DNA of 25,267 bases from Acholeplasmataceae bacterium (GCA_003518475.1 DOYO01000029.1:1-25267); one strand, 5' to 3'; positions 1 through 7,802 are shown, numbered from the stretch's first letter. The notes: generated by a model from the letters alone, not told the origin. Numbers and translations: made by a program.

Positions 1-74
1 GTTTGCTGAATGAGATCGATTTGCTTGGTTGTAGGTTTCAGTCTATAGACATAACCTTTCATGGTTTCATTCAT
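1..74 (-). CDS. IS200/IS605-type OrfB/TnpB protein, N-terminal fragment (runs off the window)
   Basis: Only the first 24 or so codons are in the window; they begin MNETMKGYVYRLKPTTKQ. The run K-x-Y-x-Y-R-L-x-P-T-x-x-Q resembles the N-terminal helix-turn-helix segment of TnpB/OrfB proteins, the RNA-guided nucleases of IS200/IS605 and IS1341-like elements. An in-frame ATG lies at position 83, but it abuts the AAGGGG SD at 84-89, so the ATG at 74 with a 9-base spacing is preferred. The catalytic RuvC-like part and the zinc ribbon are outside the window, so integrity and element boundaries cannot be judged. No TnpA is visible. The family call rests on a short motif and is moderate. Confidence 0.6.
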   Translation of the reverse strand, partial: MNETMKGYVYRLKPTTKQIDLIQQ

Positions 75-111
75 ATCATCCATCCCCTTATATCGCGATT
101 TCTATACTTAT

Positions 112-133
112 ATTATATCATATAATGATATAA
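112..133 (-). promoter_or_regulatory. Promoter of the tnpB-like gene overlapped by a perfect inverted repeat
   Basis: On the minus strand an extended -10, TGATATAAT, lies at 112-120 with only a weak -35. It is embedded in a perfect 9-bp inverted repeat, TTATATCAT (113-121) and ATGATATAA (125-133), with a 3-base spacer. This could be an operator for a dimeric repressor or a hairpin near the left end of the element. The sequence does not decide between them. Confidence 0.45.
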
Positions 134-260
134 GGAAGTTTACTTATTTATAGATTTTTTAAAAATTAGAAAAGGAGGGTTTCATTCTTCTTTCACATAA
201 TTCTTTGAAGAGGGAGTTTTCTGAAACATATTTGATAAAATGAAAAGTAGAGGTGAAGAT

Positions 261-1058
261 ATGAAAAATCTTGTTCTTGAATCGCTCTACATAGAAACTA
301 CCCAAAGCAATAGGACGCTGCGCGTTCTGCTTCCTGAAGGTTACAATGAATCGAAAGCCAACTATCCAGTTCTTTACATGCACGATGGTCAAAACTGTTT
401 TGAAGATAAAACTTCCTTTTCTGGCCATTCTTGGGGATTTGTTCAAATCATCAAAGACTTGAAAAAGAAGGGTTTGATTGAAGACCTGATTGTTGTTGGA
501 ATCGACAACTCTGACCTCAGGCTTTTTGAATACTCACCCTGGGAAAATAAGAACGACATCGTGAAATATGAAAAATTGAAGGTTGGCGGCATGGGTGAAC
601 TATACGCTGATTTTGTTGTCAATCAAGTCAAACCCTTTATTGACAAAAACTATAGAACACTGATTGATTATCAATCATCTTCGATTGCAGGCAGTTCGAT
701 GGGAGCTTACATCTCTTGCTATATAGCAGCTAAATACCCAGATATTTTTCAGAATGTCGGCGTGTTTTCCCTCTCTTCTTGGTTCAATGAAGGTGATTTC
801 CTCAGTTTCATCAGACAAGCGAATCTGAGAAGCGATCAACGTTATTTCATCTCCATCGGAGATTGTGAATCCAGCGATCCGAAGACCCCGAAATTCAATG
901 AAATCTATTTGAATAACAGCAGAAACCTTAAAAAACTATTAATTGAAAAAAACATCATGGATCTATGCTTCATCGAGACCCATGACATTCATAATGAATT
1001 GGCGTGGAGAAAGGTTCTTCCCAGCTTCTTGTTGTGGCTAAACAAAAGGTCCATGTGA
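261..1058 (+). CDS. Alpha/beta-hydrolase, putative esterase (enterochelin-esterase/esterase-D superfamily)
   Basis: A 265-aa cytosolic hydrolase of the Esterase_D-like family, expected to cleave carboxylic esters; the substrate is unknown. The segment VLYMHDGQNCF near residues 37-47 is the typical oxyanion-side motif of this family. The nucleophile elbow is GSSMG, with Ser146 in the 261-start numbering. A C-terminal HDIHNELAW carries the likely catalytic His. An upstream in-frame ATG exists at 240, but AGAGGTG at 249-255 sits a normal distance before the ATG at 261, so 261 is chosen. No signal peptide or membrane segment is seen. It converges on a second esterase of the same fold at 1071-1823, with which it shares a terminator. 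The two are not close copies. Confidence 0.8.
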   Translation: MKNLVLESLYIETTQSNRTLRVLLPEGYNESKANYPVLYMHDGQNCFEDKTSFSGHSWGFVQIIKDLKKKGLIEDLIVVGIDNSDLRLFEYSPWENKNDIVKYEKLKVGGMGELYADFVVNQVKPFIDKNYRTLIDYQSSSIAGSSMGAYISCYIAAKYPDIFQNVGVFSLSSWFNEGDFLSFIRQANLRSDQRYFISIGDCESSDPKTPKFNEIYLNNSRNLKKLLIEKNIMDLCFIETHDIHNELAWRKVLPSFLLWLNKRSM

Positions 1059-1072
1059 ATGGACCTTTTTTT
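1044..1072. terminator. Bidirectional intrinsic terminator between two convergent esterase genes
   Basis: AAAAGGTCCAT (1044-1054) pairs with ATGGACCTTTT (1059-1069) around a GTGA loop and is followed by T7. The TGA stop of the plus-strand esterase lies in the loop, and the stop of the minus-strand esterase lies at 1071-1073, so one hairpin serves both genes. Confidence 0.85.
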
Positions 1073-1823
1073 ATGCTTTAAACATCCAGTGAAGAACCTT
1101 TCGAATATAAAAATCCCAAAATTCCCAATTGTGATCACCCTTTGATTCTTCATAAGTGAACTTGACATTCCCTTCTTTAAGAAAGGAAATAAACTTTTGA
1201 TTGTCTTGAAAAAGAAAATCTTCAGTTCCACAAGCTATATAAAGATCAGGTATGACTACTTTCTTAGCCTTAGCTTGCTTGATTAACTCACTTAAATCAT
1301 TTTTTGTGTGCTTCGTCGTTTGTTTTCCAAAGGTTGCAAGAAAGAAGTCTAATCTCTTGTTTTGTGAAGCGAGTTCTCTAATATGCTCTAAATCCACCGC
1401 ACCAGATAGACTAGCTGCTTTATGATAACGTTCTGGATAGGTCAAAGCGATTTTCAACGCACCATATCCACCCATCGATAATCCGCAAACATATTGGTCT
1501 TCTTTTTTTGTTGAAACCGGAAATGTGGACGAAATCAGTTTCGGAAGTTCTTCTGTCACATAAGTGAAGTAGTTCAAACCGGAAACCATGTCCGTATAAT
1601 AACTATTGTTGACTGCTGGCATAATCACTGCGATCCGATGGCTTTGAACATAGCGCTCAAGAGATGTGTATCGCACCCAATCTGTATGATTTCCGATATA
1701 ACCATGCAATAAGTAAAGCGCTTTGACCTTTTCATTTTCCTTGATATCCTGTGGGATGATGACAGTGACGCTCTGGCTCAACTCTAAAACCGTCGAGTGA
1801 AAGTTACATTCAAAAAGTGCCAT
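1071..1823 (-). CDS. Esterase family protein (tributyrin esterase EstA / S-formylglutathione-hydrolase-like)
   Basis: A 250-aa alpha/beta-hydrolase. LYLLHGYIGNHTDW (residues 37-49) supplies the oxyanion hole. The nucleophile is Ser116 in GLSMGGYGA, Asp202 lies in CGTEDFLF, and His231 in GDHNWEFW, giving a complete triad at the usual spacing. Length and motifs match the lactococcal EstA/tributyrin esterase group, which hydrolyses short-chain acyl esters; the true substrate here is not known. It appears cytosolic, with no signal peptide. The start is preceded by AAGGAG with a 9-base spacing. It has its own extended -10 promoter at 1860-1868, between it and the small RNA upstream. Confidence 0.85.
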   Translation of the reverse strand: MALFECNFHSTVLELSQSVTVIIPQDIKENEKVKALYLLHGYIGNHTDWVRYTSLERYVQSHRIAVIMPAVNNSYYTDMVSGLNYFTYVTEELPKLISSTFPVSTKKEDQYVCGLSMGGYGALKIALTYPERYHKAASLSGAVDLEHIRELASQNKRLDFFLATFGKQTTKHTKNDLSELIKQAKAKKVVIPDLYIACGTEDFLFQDNQKFISFLKEGNVKFTYEESKGDHNWEFWDFYIRKVLHWMFKA

Positions 1824-1859
1824 ATTGAATTCTCCTTGTGTCTATGAATCATTACTCAT

Positions 1860-1868
1860 ATTATAACA
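1860..1868 (-). promoter_or_regulatory. Extended -10 promoter of the 1071-1823 esterase gene
   Basis: On the minus strand TGTTATAAT is a perfect extended -10 (TGnTATAAT) about 37 bases before the start codon. No good -35 is seen, as is common for extended -10 promoters. Its position downstream of the small-RNA terminator argues that the esterase is transcribed independently. Confidence 0.55.
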
Positions 1869-1893
1869 TAATATATGATGCATAAAATAACTC

Positions 1894-2020
1894 AAAAAAA
1901 AGAAAAGGACCAAGTTAATTGATCCTTTTCGAATAGTCATAGTCGTCCTAATGTCTGGGGGGGGATGTAGACATTAGGACTAATTCACGGGTTCCACCTC
2001 CATAAGGGGAGATGAAACAC
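1894..2020 (-). ncRNA. Candidate small regulatory RNA, about 125 nt, with a C8 loop (unrecognised family)
   Basis: On the minus strand a strong promoter at 2025-2054 is followed by three stems and no credible protein gene. Stem 1 pairs GUUUCAUCUCCCC with GGAGGUGGAAC (about 2017-1991) around UUAU; two positions are G-U wobbles that pair only in the minus-strand RNA, which indicates the transcribed strand. Stem 2 is a perfect 12-bp hairpin (1969-1980 with 1945-1956) whose 12-base loop is ACAUCCCCCCCC. Stem 3 at 1903-1929 is an intrinsic terminator with an 8-U tail at 1894-1901. The CU-rich segments resemble the anti-SD motifs of Gram-positive regulatory RNAs that occlude ribosome-binding sites. 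It could instead be a leader with an attenuator for the esterase at 1071-1823, but that gene has its own promoter. I do not recognise it as SRP RNA, 6S, tmRNA or a known riboswitch. Confidence 0.7.
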
Positions 2021-2024
2021 TATC

Positions 2025-2054
2025 ATTATACATGATACATAATTAAATAGTCAA
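2025..2054 (-). promoter_or_regulatory. Sigma-A-type promoter of the small RNA
   Basis: On the minus strand TTGACT (2049-2054), an 18-base spacer and a perfect TATAAT (2025-2030) predict a start near 2018-2020, just at the foot of stem 1. The tRNA-Cys gene in this window uses the same layout, TTGACT-N18-TATAAT. Confidence 0.75.
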
Positions 2055-2149
2055 CAAATATATGAACGAAAAAAATTTATTTCAAAACCTTTTCATAACG
2101 CATCATAAAATGTGTGTAAATGTGGCTTTTTGTTCAAACTCATGATAAG

Positions 2150-2187
2150 AAATCAGAGGTGCCAACTGCTGTCGGCACCTCTGATTT
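2150..2187 (-). terminator. Long hairpin after the hydrogenase/ABC operon, likely terminator
   Basis: A perfect 14-bp stem pairs 2150-2163 with 2174-2187 around a 10-base loop, starting 30 bases after the stop of the permease gene. On the minus strand it is followed only by TTTCTTATC-type sequence, a weak U-tract, so it may act partly as an RNA 3'-end stabiliser. Bases 2055-2149 hold nothing else I can name. Confidence 0.6.
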
Positions 2188-2216
2188 AGGAGAAAAATAT
2201 GGTGATTCAATCAATG

Positions 2217-2945
2217 TTATTTTTTAGCGGATTCGTACTTTTTGATTGCATATTCCAGCAGAGTGGCGATTAATATCAAAATCAATGTCCAAGCGAATAC
2301 TAAATCGTATTGCAAATTGATTTTTGAAAGATAAATCGCGTTACCGATTGAAATGCGTGTTTGAGACAGATACTCAGCCATCACTAAGACTTTTAAACCC
2401 AATCCGAATGACTGCAAGAGCCCTAAAATGATATGATTCTTCACCATCGGGAAATATAAGATTTTAATAGCAAGAAACAAATGCTTTTCCTCTAACCGGT
2501 ACACATCAATCAGTTCATGGTCAATATGGATGATTCCCTCATGAACACTTTGAAAAATGATTGGAAATACCATCAAAAAGGTAATTATAAATGGCGTATA
2601 TGCATAACCGAATATGATTAATAGGATCACGACGATGGAAATGACTGGTATTGTCCTTAATATGGTCACGTAAGGTTTGATAAAAAATGATAATTTCTGA
2701 TTTAAACCTGCAAGAATGCCGATTGATATTCCAAGAATTCCAGACAAAATGATGGACAAGAATAACCTGAACAACGTGAATCCAATGACTTTCAATGAAT
2801 CCAAATGGGTCAAAATATCGGCGAATGCACCAAAAACAGAACCGATCGAGGGAACGAGCAATGGATGATTGACAATCATATAAATGACTTGCCAAAGGAT
2901 GAAGAGAATGAAAATGGAACTTGCCATCATCAACGTCTTTTTCAT
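2217..2945 (-). CDS. ABC transporter permease, SsuC/TauC (nitrate/sulfonate/taurine-type) family
   Basis: A 242-aa integral membrane protein with about six hydrophobic segments. The region RTIPVISIVVILLIIFG and the cytoplasmic loop near residues 135-165 (EAA-like, DVYRLEEKHLFLAIKILYFP) match the BPD-type permeases of the NitT/TauT group. These form the channel for a periplasmic-type binding protein plus an ATPase. An in-frame ATG lies at 2972 within the upstream gene, but GGAG before the ATG at 2945, one base after the upstream stop, is the better start. It is the last gene of the hydrogenase operon. No ATP-binding subunit is present in the window, so it must borrow one encoded elsewhere or be non-functional as a transporter. 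Confidence 0.8.
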   Translation of the reverse strand: MKKTLMMASSIFILFILWQVIYMIVNHPLLVPSIGSVFGAFADILTHLDSLKVIGFTLFRLFLSIILSGILGISIGILAGLNQKLSFFIKPYVTILRTIPVISIVVILLIIFGYAYTPFIITFLMVFPIIFQSVHEGIIHIDHELIDVYRLEEKHLFLAIKILYFPMVKNHIILGLLQSFGLGLKVLVMAEYLSQTRISIGNAIYLSKINLQYDLVFAWTLILILIATLLEYAIKKYESAKK

Positions 2946-2946
2946 G

Positions 2947-3840
2947 TTAGTCTCCGTAATAGAAAAAATCATCCGGCATTGAGCCGATCAAAGCTGAGTT
3001 CATCGACATGATGATCTCAAAATAGTCAATGATATCATCTTTCGCGTCCTTAGCATCTATAAATCTGATATTGGATAAGGGAATGGCAGACTCAACTACA
3101 GCTTGACTCATACCCATGCCTAGTCTGACAGAAAGTGCAGCTGAATCTGTGATATTTGAATTCACTAAAGCAATAGAGGATTCTAGGTCTTCCATGATTT
3201 TAGTGACAATGCTTTCGGAAAGCGTGGCTTTAATGAATACTGAGGATTGCGGATATGAATCTCGTCCTGTGATTTCTTCATAAGATAGTTGCAAATCGAT
3301 GACGTTAACAGCTAGCATGGTTTGCTTGATGAGAGATAAAGAAGGTTCAGCAACCATGACAATCTTGCTGCTATCTGAAATAAATAATGATGTTGCGGTT
3401 GTAACTGAATCTACATAACTCAAATTGGGAGTTATATTGAGTTCACTGCAAATGAATTTTAAGATAATGTCTGATGTCTGATTTTGTCCGAAAACAACGA
3501 TATCTCTTCCTGATAAATCTTCTATAGAGAGTTCTTCTGTGCTGACTAGGTAATAGTTACCCCAAATGATGGATGCAGCCAAACGGTAGGAACCGATTGA
3601 ATGATACATCTTCGCACCCAAATGTGTGGGTGCGAAGATGACATCATGAGACACTGACCCAAACGCTGAGATCAAAGGATCTGCACCTTGGACAATGTCA
3701 ACTTGATAGTCTTTGCTGTCTTCCATATAGAGTTGACTGAGTTCCGGTGTTCCATAAGGAACAATCATGGAAATCGATTCACTTGGTTTGCATCCTGAAA
3801 GTACCAAAAGAAAAATCAGGATTGATAAAGATTTTTTCAT
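2947..3840 (-). CDS. Substrate-binding lipoprotein of the SsuA/ThiY/NMT1-like family
   Basis: A 297-aa exported lipoprotein. The N-terminus has two Lys, a hydrophobic core and a lipobox LVLSGC with the lipidated Cys17. The mature part resembles periplasmic-binding proteins of the nitrate/sulfonate/thiamine-precursor group: it has the segment FGQNQTSDIILKFI, like the G-x-x-S-x-x-D-x-x-L region of SsuA-type proteins, and a late V-A-E-P. The substrate cannot be read from sequence. It starts 17 bases after the hydA stop with AAGGAG ahead of it, and its own stop lies one base before the permease start, so it is co-transcribed with both. Confidence 0.75.
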   Translation of the reverse strand: MKKSLSILIFLLVLSGCKPSESISMIVPYGTPELSQLYMEDSKDYQVDIVQGADPLISAFGSVSHDVIFAPTHLGAKMYHSIGSYRLAASIIWGNYYLVSTEELSIEDLSGRDIVVFGQNQTSDIILKFICSELNITPNLSYVDSVTTATSLFISDSSKIVMVAEPSLSLIKQTMLAVNVIDLQLSYEEITGRDSYPQSSVFIKATLSESIVTKIMEDLESSIALVNSNITDSAALSVRLGMGMSQAVVESAIPLSNIRFIDAKDAKDDIIDYFEIIMSMNSALIGSMPDDFFYYGD

Positions 3841-3857
3841 GGATGCTCCTTGCTTTT

Positions 3858-5621
3858 TTATTTAATATTATGTTCGTACAGTCCACGTTTCTTGTATGAA
3901 GTATGAAGAAGCTCATGGGAAATATGGGAATTTGGATGTTCTAAAAAGTCTTTATAAAGTTTTAATACGGATTCATTCTGATGTGATTTTCTGTGTTCAC
4001 CTTGTTTATCAATCTGGTATAGCACTGCTGCTCTAAGACTTCTGATATCAGTCGATTCATAGGTTCTTGCGTCAACAATCGGCTGACCGCCGCCATTGAT
4101 GCAACCGCCGGTGCAGCCCATTACTTCAACAAAGTGATATTGCTTTTCACCCTTCTTTAATTCCTCCATAAATGTTCTGATTGCAGCGCCGCCATGCACG
4201 ACTGCGACATTGACTTCCTTGCCATGAACGTTATAGGTTGCTTCCTTGATGTCTGCAGTACCTCGGAGTTCTTTAAAATCAATCGGTGTTGGCTTTTCTT
4301 CAAGGATTTCAGTGACAGTCCTGAGTGCAGCTTCCATAACACCTCCGGTTGCTCCAAAGATCGAACCAGCTCCAGTATATTCTGATAATTCGCCATATGG
4401 CTTCATTGGTTCGAGGTTTTTAAAATCAATTTGATGGCGCTTGATCAATCTAGCAAGTTCCCTGGTTGTAAGAACGATATCGACGTCCATATAACCGTCT
4501 CTGCCCATGTCAGGTCTTTTCGCTTCCGCTTTTTTAGCGATGCAAGGCATGATGGATAGGGAAATAATGTTTTTGGGATCCAAATTCATTTTCTGAGCAT
4601 AATATGTTTTAATCAAAGCTCCAGCCATTTGCTGAGGAGATTTGCAAGATGATAGATTGGGTATGAATTCTGGATAATATAGTTCTAAATAGTTTACCCA
4701 TCCTGGTGAGCAGGAGGTAAACATTGGGAAAGGACCATCATTTTTCAAACGGTTGATGAATTCTGTTCCCTCTTCGAGAATCGTTAAGTCAGCTGTGAAA
4801 TTGGTATCCATGATTTGATGGATGCCAAGCTCCTTAAGCGCTGCAAACATCTGACCTTCGACATTGGTTCCGATCGGATAACCGAATTCTTCACCTAAAG
4901 TCGCTCTGATGGATGGCGCAACTTGAACGATAATCATCTTACTCTTGTCACGAAGCGCTTTTTCAACATCCTTGATGTCATCTTTTTCACGCAGTGCCCC
5001 TGTTGGGCACGCTTGGATGCACTTACCGCAGTAAATACAACCGGAATCTTCTAAATTATGAAATAATGCTGGTCCGACATAGGTTTCTGAACCGCGTTCA
5101 TTGTAGTTCAAAATACCGAGTCCAGACAGTTTTTCACATGCCGATACGCATCTTCCGCATAAAATGCATCTGCTGCTGTCGATGGTCATGACACCTGATG
5201 AATCTGAAAAATAGATGGGTGCTGTATTTTGTCCATAAAGATGTGTTAATTCGTTATCGATTGAATATCTTCTCAGTAAATCCAAAAATTCGCAATTGTC
5301 TTCTCTTGAGCAGTTGTAACATTCAAAATGATGTTTGTGTGAAAGAAGCGCAAGATTCATCCTGACCGTTTCATAGACCTTTAAATCATCGGTGATGATG
5401 TTCATATTTTCTTCGATGTAAGTTCTGCATGCAGGCTTTAAATTTTTCTGATTATTGACTTTTACAGAGCATAATCTGCAATTGCCTTCTTCATGAAGAC
5501 CTTCAATGAAACAAAGTCTAGGGATATAAACACCAAAGCGTTCAGCAGCCTTGAGTATGGTTTCATTTGTATTTGCGACATAACTCTGTCCATTGATGGT
5601 GATATTGACTTCCTTACTCAT
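3858..5621 (-). CDS. hydA: [FeFe]-hydrogenase catalytic subunit HydA/HndD type
   Basis: A 587-aa iron-only hydrogenase large subunit that should interconvert H2 with protons and electrons. In order: a [2Fe-2S] domain (Cys37, 48, 51, 65), a His-Cys [4Fe-4S] site (His97, Cys101, 104, 110), two ferredoxin clusters (Cys152/155/158/162 and 195/198/201/205), then the H-cluster domain with L1 TSCSPGW (302-308), L2 MPCIAKK (358-364) and L3 EVMGCTGGCINGGGQP (499-514), and a C-terminal small-subunit-like segment. The length matches HndD of NADP/NAD-linked enzymes and lacks the extra C-terminal cluster of the Thermotoga type. The start at 5621 overlaps the hydB stop as ATGA, with GAGAGG upstream. L1 has Ser305 in place of the usual second Cys. 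The HydE/F/G maturases needed for the H-cluster are not in the window. Confidence 0.95.
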   Translation of the reverse strand: MSKEVNITINGQSYVANTNETILKAAERFGVYIPRLCFIEGLHEEGNCRLCSVKVNNQKNLKPACRTYIEENMNIITDDLKVYETVRMNLALLSHKHHFECYNCSREDNCEFLDLLRRYSIDNELTHLYGQNTAPIYFSDSSGVMTIDSSRCILCGRCVSACEKLSGLGILNYNERGSETYVGPALFHNLEDSGCIYCGKCIQACPTGALREKDDIKDVEKALRDKSKMIIVQVAPSIRATLGEEFGYPIGTNVEGQMFAALKELGIHQIMDTNFTADLTILEEGTEFINRLKNDGPFPMFTSCSPGWVNYLELYYPEFIPNLSSCKSPQQMAGALIKTYYAQKMNLDPKNIISLSIMPCIAKKAEAKRPDMGRDGYMDVDIVLTTRELARLIKRHQIDFKNLEPMKPYGELSEYTGAGSIFGATGGVMEAALRTVTEILEEKPTPIDFKELRGTADIKEATYNVHGKEVNVAVVHGGAAIRTFMEELKKGEKQYHFVEVMGCTGGCINGGGQPIVDARTYESTDIRSLRAAVLYQIDKQGEHRKSHQNESVLKLYKDFLEHPNSHISHELLHTSYKKRGLYEHNIK

Positions 5622-7429
5622 CGTAACGCCTCTCTTTGCAGTGGTTTGCTGGATATCGCTCCAACTGGGCATGCCTTCTTGCATGCGCCGCAGTTAATAC
5701 ATATATCAAGATCAATTGTATGCTTCTGTTTCGGCCAACCTGAAATAGCATTGACTGGACAGTTCTTTGCGCATTTGGTACAACCGATACAATTATCATC
5801 AATAACGAAGTGCGTCAGTTTTCTGCAAACACCCGCTGGACATGAATGATCGACGACATGCGCCAAGTATTCATCCCTGAAGTGTTTTAAAGTTGAAAGT
5901 ACAGGGTTTGGAGCTGTTTGACCCAAACCGCATAATGAAGTTTCTTGAATCATATGCGCCAACGTTTCTAGCTCATCCAAATCTTTAAGTGTGCCTTCGC
6001 CTTCACAAATGCGGTTTAAAATATCAAGCATCTGCTTCGTGCCTTCTCGGCATGGCGTACACTTGCCGCAGGATTCGTCGACAGTAAAATCAAGATAGAA
6101 TCTCGCAACGTCGACCATGCAGTTGTCTTCATCCATGATAATCATCCCACCTGAACCCATCATGGATCCAAGTGCGGTTAAGTTTTCAAAATCAATAGGT
6201 GTGTCCAAATCTTTTTCGGTGATGCAACCGCCAGATGGACCGCCTGTTTGAATCGCTTTGATTTTACGTTTGTTCGGTATGCCGCCTCCGATGTCATAAA
6301 CAATTTCACGGAGCGTAGTTCCCATAGGGACTTCAACCAAACCAGTATTGACGATTTTTCCGCCTAATGCGAATACCTTGGTACCGCTGGATTTTTCAGT
6401 TCCGATAGATTTAAACCATTCCCAGCCCTTTAAATAGATGACAGGAACATTGGCGAATGTTTCTACGTTGTTCACATTGGTCGGCTTACCCCAAAGTCCT
6501 TTCACTGCAGGGAATGGAGGTTTTAATCTCGGCATGCCGCGATAGCCTTCAATCGACGCGATCAATGCAGTCTCTTCACCGCATACGAATGCGCCAGCAC
6601 CGAGCCTGATTTCAATATCAAAATTAAAATCAGTGCCGAAAAGGCCTTTGCCAAGCAGTTCATATTCTCTTGCTTGACCGATGGCGTGATGAAGTCTTTC
6701 AACTGCAACCGGATATTCCGCCCTAACGTAAATATAACCCTGATTGGCGCCGATCGCGTATCCGCAGATTGCCATTGCTTCTAGCACAGAGTGTGGATCT
6801 CCTTCAAGAACAGCGCGATCCATGAATGCGCCTGGATCACCCTCATCCGCATTACAAATCACATATTTTTGATCGGATACGGAGTTGTGAGCGAACTGCC
6901 ATTTTTTACCGGTGGAGAATCCTCCACCTCCACGTCCGCGAAGACCTGACTTGATCATGTCATCGATGACTTGCTGAGGCGTATAGGATGTTAGTACTTT
7001 GCCTAAAGCAAGATATCCATCCTTAGCGATATATTCATTAATATCCAAGGGATTGATATTACCGCAGTTTCTTAATGCGATTCTTTTTTGTTTCGCATAA
7101 AACTTGAGTTGGCTGATATTTTTGATTTTTTTCTTATCAATCGGATCTTTAACCATCAAGCTTTCAACAGGTCTTCCCTTGATCAGATGTTCTTCACAAA
7201 TTTTTGGAACATCTTCCACAGTGACATGGGTATAAAAGGTTTCATCTGGATAGACGATAACCACAGGTCCCTTTTCACATAGTCCGAAGCAGCCTGTCAT
7301 GACCAAACCGACTTCTTCCTTGATATCAAGTAATTCAAGCTGTTGTTCAAATGCTTGTTTGATTTCCTTTGAGTGGGAACTTAGACAACCAGTTCCGCCG
7401 CAAATCAGTATTTGTATTCTTTCCAGCAT
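5618..7429 (-). CDS. hydB: NuoF-like hydrogenase subunit HydB/HndC (flavin, NADH site)
   Basis: A 603-aa subunit expected to bind FMN and NAD(H) and carry electrons between NADH, the HydA clusters and probably ferredoxin. Domains in order: a thioredoxin-like [2Fe-2S] domain (Cys10, 15, 47, 51); the NuoF core with the glycine-rich FMN site RGRGGGGFSTGKKW (164-177) and NADEGDPGAF (193-202); a [4Fe-4S] site CGKCTPCREG; and a C-terminal double ferredoxin (Cys547/550/553/557 and 577/580/583/587). This N- and C-extended layout is typical of bifurcating hydrogenases rather than of complex I NuoF. An AAAGGGG SD precedes the start, which is 4 bases after the upstream stop. Its TGA overlaps the hydA ATG. 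Confidence 0.93.
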   Translation of the reverse strand: MLERIQILICGGTGCLSSHSKEIKQAFEQQLELLDIKEEVGLVMTGCFGLCEKGPVVIVYPDETFYTHVTVEDVPKICEEHLIKGRPVESLMVKDPIDKKKIKNISQLKFYAKQKRIALRNCGNINPLDINEYIAKDGYLALGKVLTSYTPQQVIDDMIKSGLRGRGGGGFSTGKKWQFAHNSVSDQKYVICNADEGDPGAFMDRAVLEGDPHSVLEAMAICGYAIGANQGYIYVRAEYPVAVERLHHAIGQAREYELLGKGLFGTDFNFDIEIRLGAGAFVCGEETALIASIEGYRGMPRLKPPFPAVKGLWGKPTNVNNVETFANVPVIYLKGWEWFKSIGTEKSSGTKVFALGGKIVNTGLVEVPMGTTLREIVYDIGGGIPNKRKIKAIQTGGPSGGCITEKDLDTPIDFENLTALGSMMGSGGMIIMDEDNCMVDVARFYLDFTVDESCGKCTPCREGTKQMLDILNRICEGEGTLKDLDELETLAHMIQETSLCGLGQTAPNPVLSTLKHFRDEYLAHVVDHSCPAGVCRKLTHFVIDDNCIGCTKCAKNCPVNAISGWPKQKHTIDLDICINCGACKKACPVGAISSKPLQREALR

Positions 7430-7433
7430 GGCC

Positions 7434-7802
7434 TTACCCCTTTCTTGAAGTCAGCAGATATTTGGTAATAGGCTGATGATTCATGATATGCTTTTCAACA
7501 ATGTCCCGCACAATGGCGTTGGTGAGGTTGCAATAGACAAAGGATTGTCCTTCTTCATCAATAAGCTCTGCCATCGGCTCATATGCGCATTCTCCCATGC
7601 ATCCAACCTGGGTGACAACTACATTTTTAAGTTCATGAATCTCAATTTGTTCTAGAAAAGCGGACAAAATCGGTTTAGCTCCAGAAGCGATTCCGCATGT
7701 TCCCATACCGACTTGGATGCGCACTCCATCTTTGGTGTAGCGCATGGTCATTTTTTTTAAGGATTCATCTCTTAATTTCTTCAAATCTTCAAGTGATTTC
7801 AT
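7434..7802 (-). CDS. Small thioredoxin-like [2Fe-2S] protein, HndB-like
   Basis: A 122-aa protein with a short N-terminal helix and a thioredoxin-like ferredoxin fold. Cys36 (GTCGIASGA), Cys68 and Cys72 (VGCMGECAYEP) and Cys91 (VYCNL) give the four-ligand [2Fe-2S] pattern of NuoE-type C-terminal domains. It matches the HndB subunit described for the four-subunit NADP-reducing hydrogenase. It likely passes electrons within the complex. The start overlaps the previous stop as ATGA, with GAGGTAAC as SD. The Gly after Cys36 and the acidic strip after Cys72 fit the family. Confidence 0.85.
   Translation of the reverse strand: MKSLEDLKKLRDESLKKMTMRYTKDGVRIQVGMGTCGIASGAKPILSAFLEQIEIHELKNVVVTQVGCMGECAYEPMAELIDEEGQSFVYCNLTNAIVRDIVEKHIMNHQPITKYLLTSRKG

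Noticed and set aside
159..446. Minus-strand 95-aa open frame opposite the start of the first esterase
   Set aside because: It overlaps the esterase in the opposite direction, has no SD and no family features.
1992..2012. A 7-codon frame and a start-stop (GTG AAT TAG) inside the small RNA with GGAGG upstream
   Set aside because: The SD-like GGAGGTG is one arm of stem 1 and the frames are too short to be meaningful; a leader-peptide role was considered but cannot be supported.
1894..2020. SRP RNA, 6S RNA, tmRNA or known riboswitch
   Set aside because: None of the conserved motifs I know for these is present; the esterase behind it also has its own promoter.
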